A DNA stretch of 25,331 bases from JAKORR01 sp964608495 (GTDB taxonomy: Bacteria > Armatimonadota > Zipacnadia > Zipacnadales > FEN-943). The stretch is taken from NCBI GenBank assembly GCA_964608495.1, contig CAZSOQ010000054.1:1-25331 (forward strand), written 5' to 3'. The stretch's first letter is position 1, and each line of letters begins with the position of its first letter. Of the stretch, positions 23,516 to 25,331 are shown piece after piece. Both the position numbers and the translations under genes were made by a program. The notes beneath the pieces are model-generated. The model worked only from the letters and a program-made list of their open reading frames with translations. It was not told the origin of the DNA and made no database searches.

Positions 23516-23538
23516 GTTGCGAAGCAACCTTCGGTTGC
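23516..23538. repeat. Three-arm short palindromic element in 5' leader of DNRLRE gene
   Basis: GTTGC-GAA-GCAACC-TTC-GGTTGC gives two mutually exclusive stems, GTTGC/GCAAC and GCAACC/GGTTGC, each with a 3-nt loop. It lies 18-40 bases upstream of ATG 23498, next to the ribosome site GGGAGG. Confidence 0.7.
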
Positions 23539-23585
23539 GCGGCAAGCTCTCGGACGCCACTGTCAGGGCTATCTGGCGCCGCCGG

Positions 23586-24242
23586 CTAATCCTCCGCGTC
23601 GGCGACCTTAGTGCCGCACTCAGCGCAGAACTTCGCGCCGGGCTTCACCTCAGCCCCACATTCGGCACAGTGCACGGCGGCCAGCTTCGCCCCGCACTCG
23701 GGGCAGAACTTGGCGCCGTGTTCGAGCGGTGCCTCGCACTTGGGGCAACTGGCCCGGACCCTCTCGCGCCACGCCTCGGCGCCGATGGGCTTGTCCTCGT
23801 CGGCCATGCGCGCGTGCGCCCACACCTCCTCCACCGACCGGCTCGCCTGCGCCGCCGACATCTCGACCCCCAGATCGGGCCCACACTCCTTGCACAGCCC
23901 CCGCTCCTCGTTCCAGCACGTCTCCCGGCATACCCAGCTCGAGCAGCGAGGGCACTTGGCGAACTGCGGCTTGCACTCCTCGACCGCCTCGGCGAAGGCC
24001 TCGTCGTGGGCACGCTCCCAGCTCGCCGAGCGCACTCGCTCGCTGGCGTCGGCAGCGCGCCCCAGTACCCCGCCGAAGATGCTGCTCGCAGCACCGATCA
24101 CATCCGAGACCGTGCCGATGGCCGAGGCCCTGAACCGCGTGCGGCATCCGCTGCCACAGCGATCGCACAGGAACTCGAACTGGAACCCCCGATCGGTGCT
24201 CTGGTCATTGTAGTTGCGGACGAACTCGATGGCATCGCCCAT
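23586..24242 (-). CDS. Zinc-ribbon protein
   Basis: This 218-residue cytoplasmic-looking protein contains many Cys pairs. The N-terminal module (NDQSTDRGFQFEFLCDRCG, Cys26, Cys29, Cys33) matches a conserved bacterial zinc-ribbon family of unknown function. A central cluster is KCPRCSSWVCRETCW...LCKECG. The C-terminal part is a double zinc ribbon, CPKC..CPECGAKL and CAECG..CAECGTKV. A Gly/Ala-rich helix (about residues 40-60) separates the first module. Zinc binding is strongly supported; nucleic-acid or protein binding is possible but unproven. ATG 24242 has AGGAGAG upstream. The longer open frame to 24464 is rejected because it adds only Arg-rich sequence. An 8-bp palindrome lies 27-45 bases upstream. 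Confidence 0.87.
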   Translation of the reverse strand: MGDAIEFVRNYNDQSTDRGFQFEFLCDRCGSGCRTRFRASAIGTVSDVIGAASSIFGGVLGRAADASERVRSASWERAHDEAFAEAVEECKPQFAKCPRCSSWVCRETCWNEERGLCKECGPDLGVEMSAAQASRSVEEVWAHARMADEDKPIGAEAWRERVRASCPKCEAPLEHGAKFCPECGAKLAAVHCAECGAEVKPGAKFCAECGTKVADAED

Positions 24243-24268
24243 GGGCGCATCTCTCCTGACGCCGGGTA

Positions 24269-24287
24269 AGGGCCACCGAGTGGCCCT
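24269..24287 (-). promoter_or_regulatory. Perfect 8-bp inverted repeat in zinc-ribbon gene leader
   Basis: AGGGCCAC-CGA-GTGGCCCT is a perfect inverted repeat with a 3-nt centre, 27 bases upstream of the start codon at 24242. It could be an operator or a leader hairpin. Confidence 0.45.
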
Positions 24288-24300
24288 GGATATCCGGGAG

Positions 24301-24306
24301 ATTATG
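24301..24306 (-). promoter_or_regulatory. Possible -10 box of zinc-ribbon gene
   Basis: CATAAT on the minus strand (5 of 6 to TATAAT) would place transcription start near 24294, just before the 8-bp inverted repeat. No good -35 is visible. Confidence 0.3.
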
Positions 24307-24436
24307 CAGCGCGCGGGCCGGTTCCGCCACCGCTTCTTCGCCCCGCGCCGACCCGCTGCGGCACACCCTCCACGCTGGCGGGAGCCGGTCTCTCTCGGCG
24401 TGGCCGGCGCGGCGCCCGGGCGCGCAGGGCCACAAC

Positions 24437-24484
24437 GGGAACGTTGTCGCCTTCGTTCCCCCATGCCCCCAACCCAAAGGGGGC
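24437..24484 (-). terminator. Two hairpins downstream of LolA-like gene
   Basis: GGGAACG/CGTTCCC (24437-24460, 10-nt loop) and GCCCCC/GGGGGC (24465-24484, 8-nt loop) lie in the 382-base gap 24243-24624 between two minus-strand genes. They are candidate transcript ends; there is no T-run. I see no credible gene in this gap. Confidence 0.35.
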
Positions 24485-24624
24485 CACAGCTCCCTTCGTG
24501 CTTCGGCCCCCCTCGATACCCCTCAGCCGCGCTCGGTCGCGGCCTCGCCCGTCACGTCCGGGTTCCCCCAGCCGCATCAGACGGCCGCGGACCCGGTCCT
24601 GAGTGTCGCTTCGATCCCGCCGGT

Positions 24625-25331
24625 CTACTGGCCCGCGCCGCCGCCGGCTCCGGACACGGCGGCGCCCATGTCCTGCACCTTGGCCCCCGCCGGCAACTGG
24701 AACTCGCTATCCGCCACCTCGTTGATCCGCGCGTAGGAGAAGGCGATGGTCTCCTCGCCGGTCTTGACCTGCCGGGGCAGCCCGTACTTCTTGTCTATCC
24801 AGATCTGCGCTCCCTTGTCGTTCTCGATCGAGGAGATGTAGGTCCAGCAGTCTACGCCGTTCACCGTCTCGCTCTTCCACGAGCCCATGTCCTTCTTGAG
24901 CTCGTCCAGGCCCGGCACGGCGTCCACGTCCTCGGCCGTCATCCCCTCCTCGCCGCCTCCCTCACCCAGCGGCAGCTTCATCGCGACCTTGGTCTTCGGG
25001 TCGTACATATAGTGCACCTTGGCCCCGAAGTCCATAAGCATGATACCGTCGCCCGTGTCCACCTTCATCTTCGCCATCTTGGCCCCGTCCAGCTTCACGA
25101 CCGCCTTCTGAGTCTGGCCGTGCGCCGTCATCGTCATCTCGTAGCTCTTCAGCCCGGCGCGGTTCTTCGTGATGTCGGCGAGCTTATCGCCGCTCGCCGC
25201 CACGGCGGGCTGCTCAGCGCCCGGGCCCTCGGCCGCCGCCGGGCCGGCCGGCTGCTGCACTCCAGCACCACCGGCCGCGGGCCCCGCGGGGCCCGCCGAT
25301 CGCCCACAGCCTGCCAGCAAGGCCACACCCA
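24625..25331 (-). CDS. LolA/DUF4412-like lipoprotein (5' end probably outside window)
   Basis: About 233 residues are visible. The sequence enters the window at a lipobox (ALLAGC), followed by a long Pro/Ala/Gly linker. The lipobox is normally preceded by a charged and hydrophobic segment, so the true start probably lies beyond the right edge, although GTG 25326 is an in-window candidate. From about residue 48 the protein shows a LolA/LolB-like half-barrel pattern: ITKNRAGLKSYEMTMTAHG, AKMKVDTGDG, VHYMYDPKTKVAMKLPL, QIWIDKKYGLPRQVKTG and the typical ending SEFQLPAGAKV. Relatives are outer-membrane lipoprotein sorting-like or DUF4412-type proteins binding hydrophobic ligands. The specific function is unknown. 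Confidence 0.83.
   Translation of the reverse strand, partial: GVALLAGCGRSAGPAGPAAGGAGVQQPAGPAAAEGPGAEQPAVAASGDKLADITKNRAGLKSYEMTMTAHGQTQKAVVKLDGAKMAKMKVDTGDGIMLMDFGAKVHYMYDPKTKVAMKLPLGEGGGEEGMTAEDVDAVPGLDELKKDMGSWKSETVNGVDCWTYISSIENDKGAQIWIDKKYGLPRQVKTGEETIAFSYARINEVADSEFQLPAGAKVQDMGAAVSGAGGGAGQ

Noticed and set aside
24205..24577. Two overlapping minus-strand open frames in the gap before the zinc-ribbon gene
   Set aside because: Arg/Gly/Ala-rich, no ribosome site, one overlaps the real start of the zinc-ribbon gene.
1..25331. CRISPR array, transposase, integrase or prophage genes
   Set aside because: No regularly spaced direct repeats and no translated frame with such motifs were seen.

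Overview
This is a very GC-rich window (roughly 70% by eye, not computed) from what is probably an uncultured environmental bacterium. The gene content is dominated by exported proteins: a Tat-exported formylglycine sulfatase, a clan GH-A glycosidase-like protein, an NPCBM-fronted multidomain protein, a DNRLRE-fronted protein, a NAGPA phosphodiester glycosidase, lipoproteins, and large secreted proteins of unknown function. This resembles Planctomycetota or a neighbouring polysaccharide-degrading lineage (Armatimonadota, Hydrogenedentota and similar). No rRNA or marker gene is present, so the placement is inference.

Layout. 1-3.8 kb, plus strand: an endonuclease/exonuclease/phosphatase protein cut by the left edge, a TPR lipoprotein, and a lipoprotein with carboxypeptidase-regulatory-like folds. 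3.85-4.31 kb: a convergent intergenic region with nested hairpins. 4.3-6.5 kb, minus strand: a secreted NAGPA-domain protein, divergent from a nucleoside hydrolase at 6.7-7.7 kb. 7.7-9.0 kb: a promoter with a long leader, then an ankyrin-repeat protein and a stand-alone response-regulator receiver, closely coupled. 9.0-9.55 kb: non-coding, with a strong hairpin and one copy of a repeat. 9.55-17.5 kb, plus strand: a three-gene sulfatase, GH-A-like, NPCBM/six-hairpin-like set, probably an operon acting on an extracellular (perhaps sulfated) glycan. 17.6-18.5 kb, minus strand: a PIN toxin and Phd-type antitoxin with a recognisable promoter. 18.5-23.5 kb, minus strand: two secreted proteins and a flavodoxin-fold reductase. 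23.6-25.3 kb, minus strand: a zinc-ribbon protein and a LolA-like lipoprotein cut by the right edge.

The most unusual feature is not a gene. A family of short palindromes with a core like AGGTTGCGGAGCAACCT or AGGCTGCGAAGCAGCCT recurs about eleven times. Copies occur between genes (toxin-antitoxin promoter, a ribosome-binding site, 5' leaders) and inside at least four coding regions, in all three reading frames without breaking them. This recalls the Rickettsia palindromic elements but in an unrelated genome. A separate inverted pair of REP-like sequences (REPIN-like) lies at 20075-20140, nested hairpins lie at 4168-4238, and a 26-nt repeat occurs at 9198 and 20161. No CRISPR array, tRNA, rRNA, transposase or prophage gene was seen.
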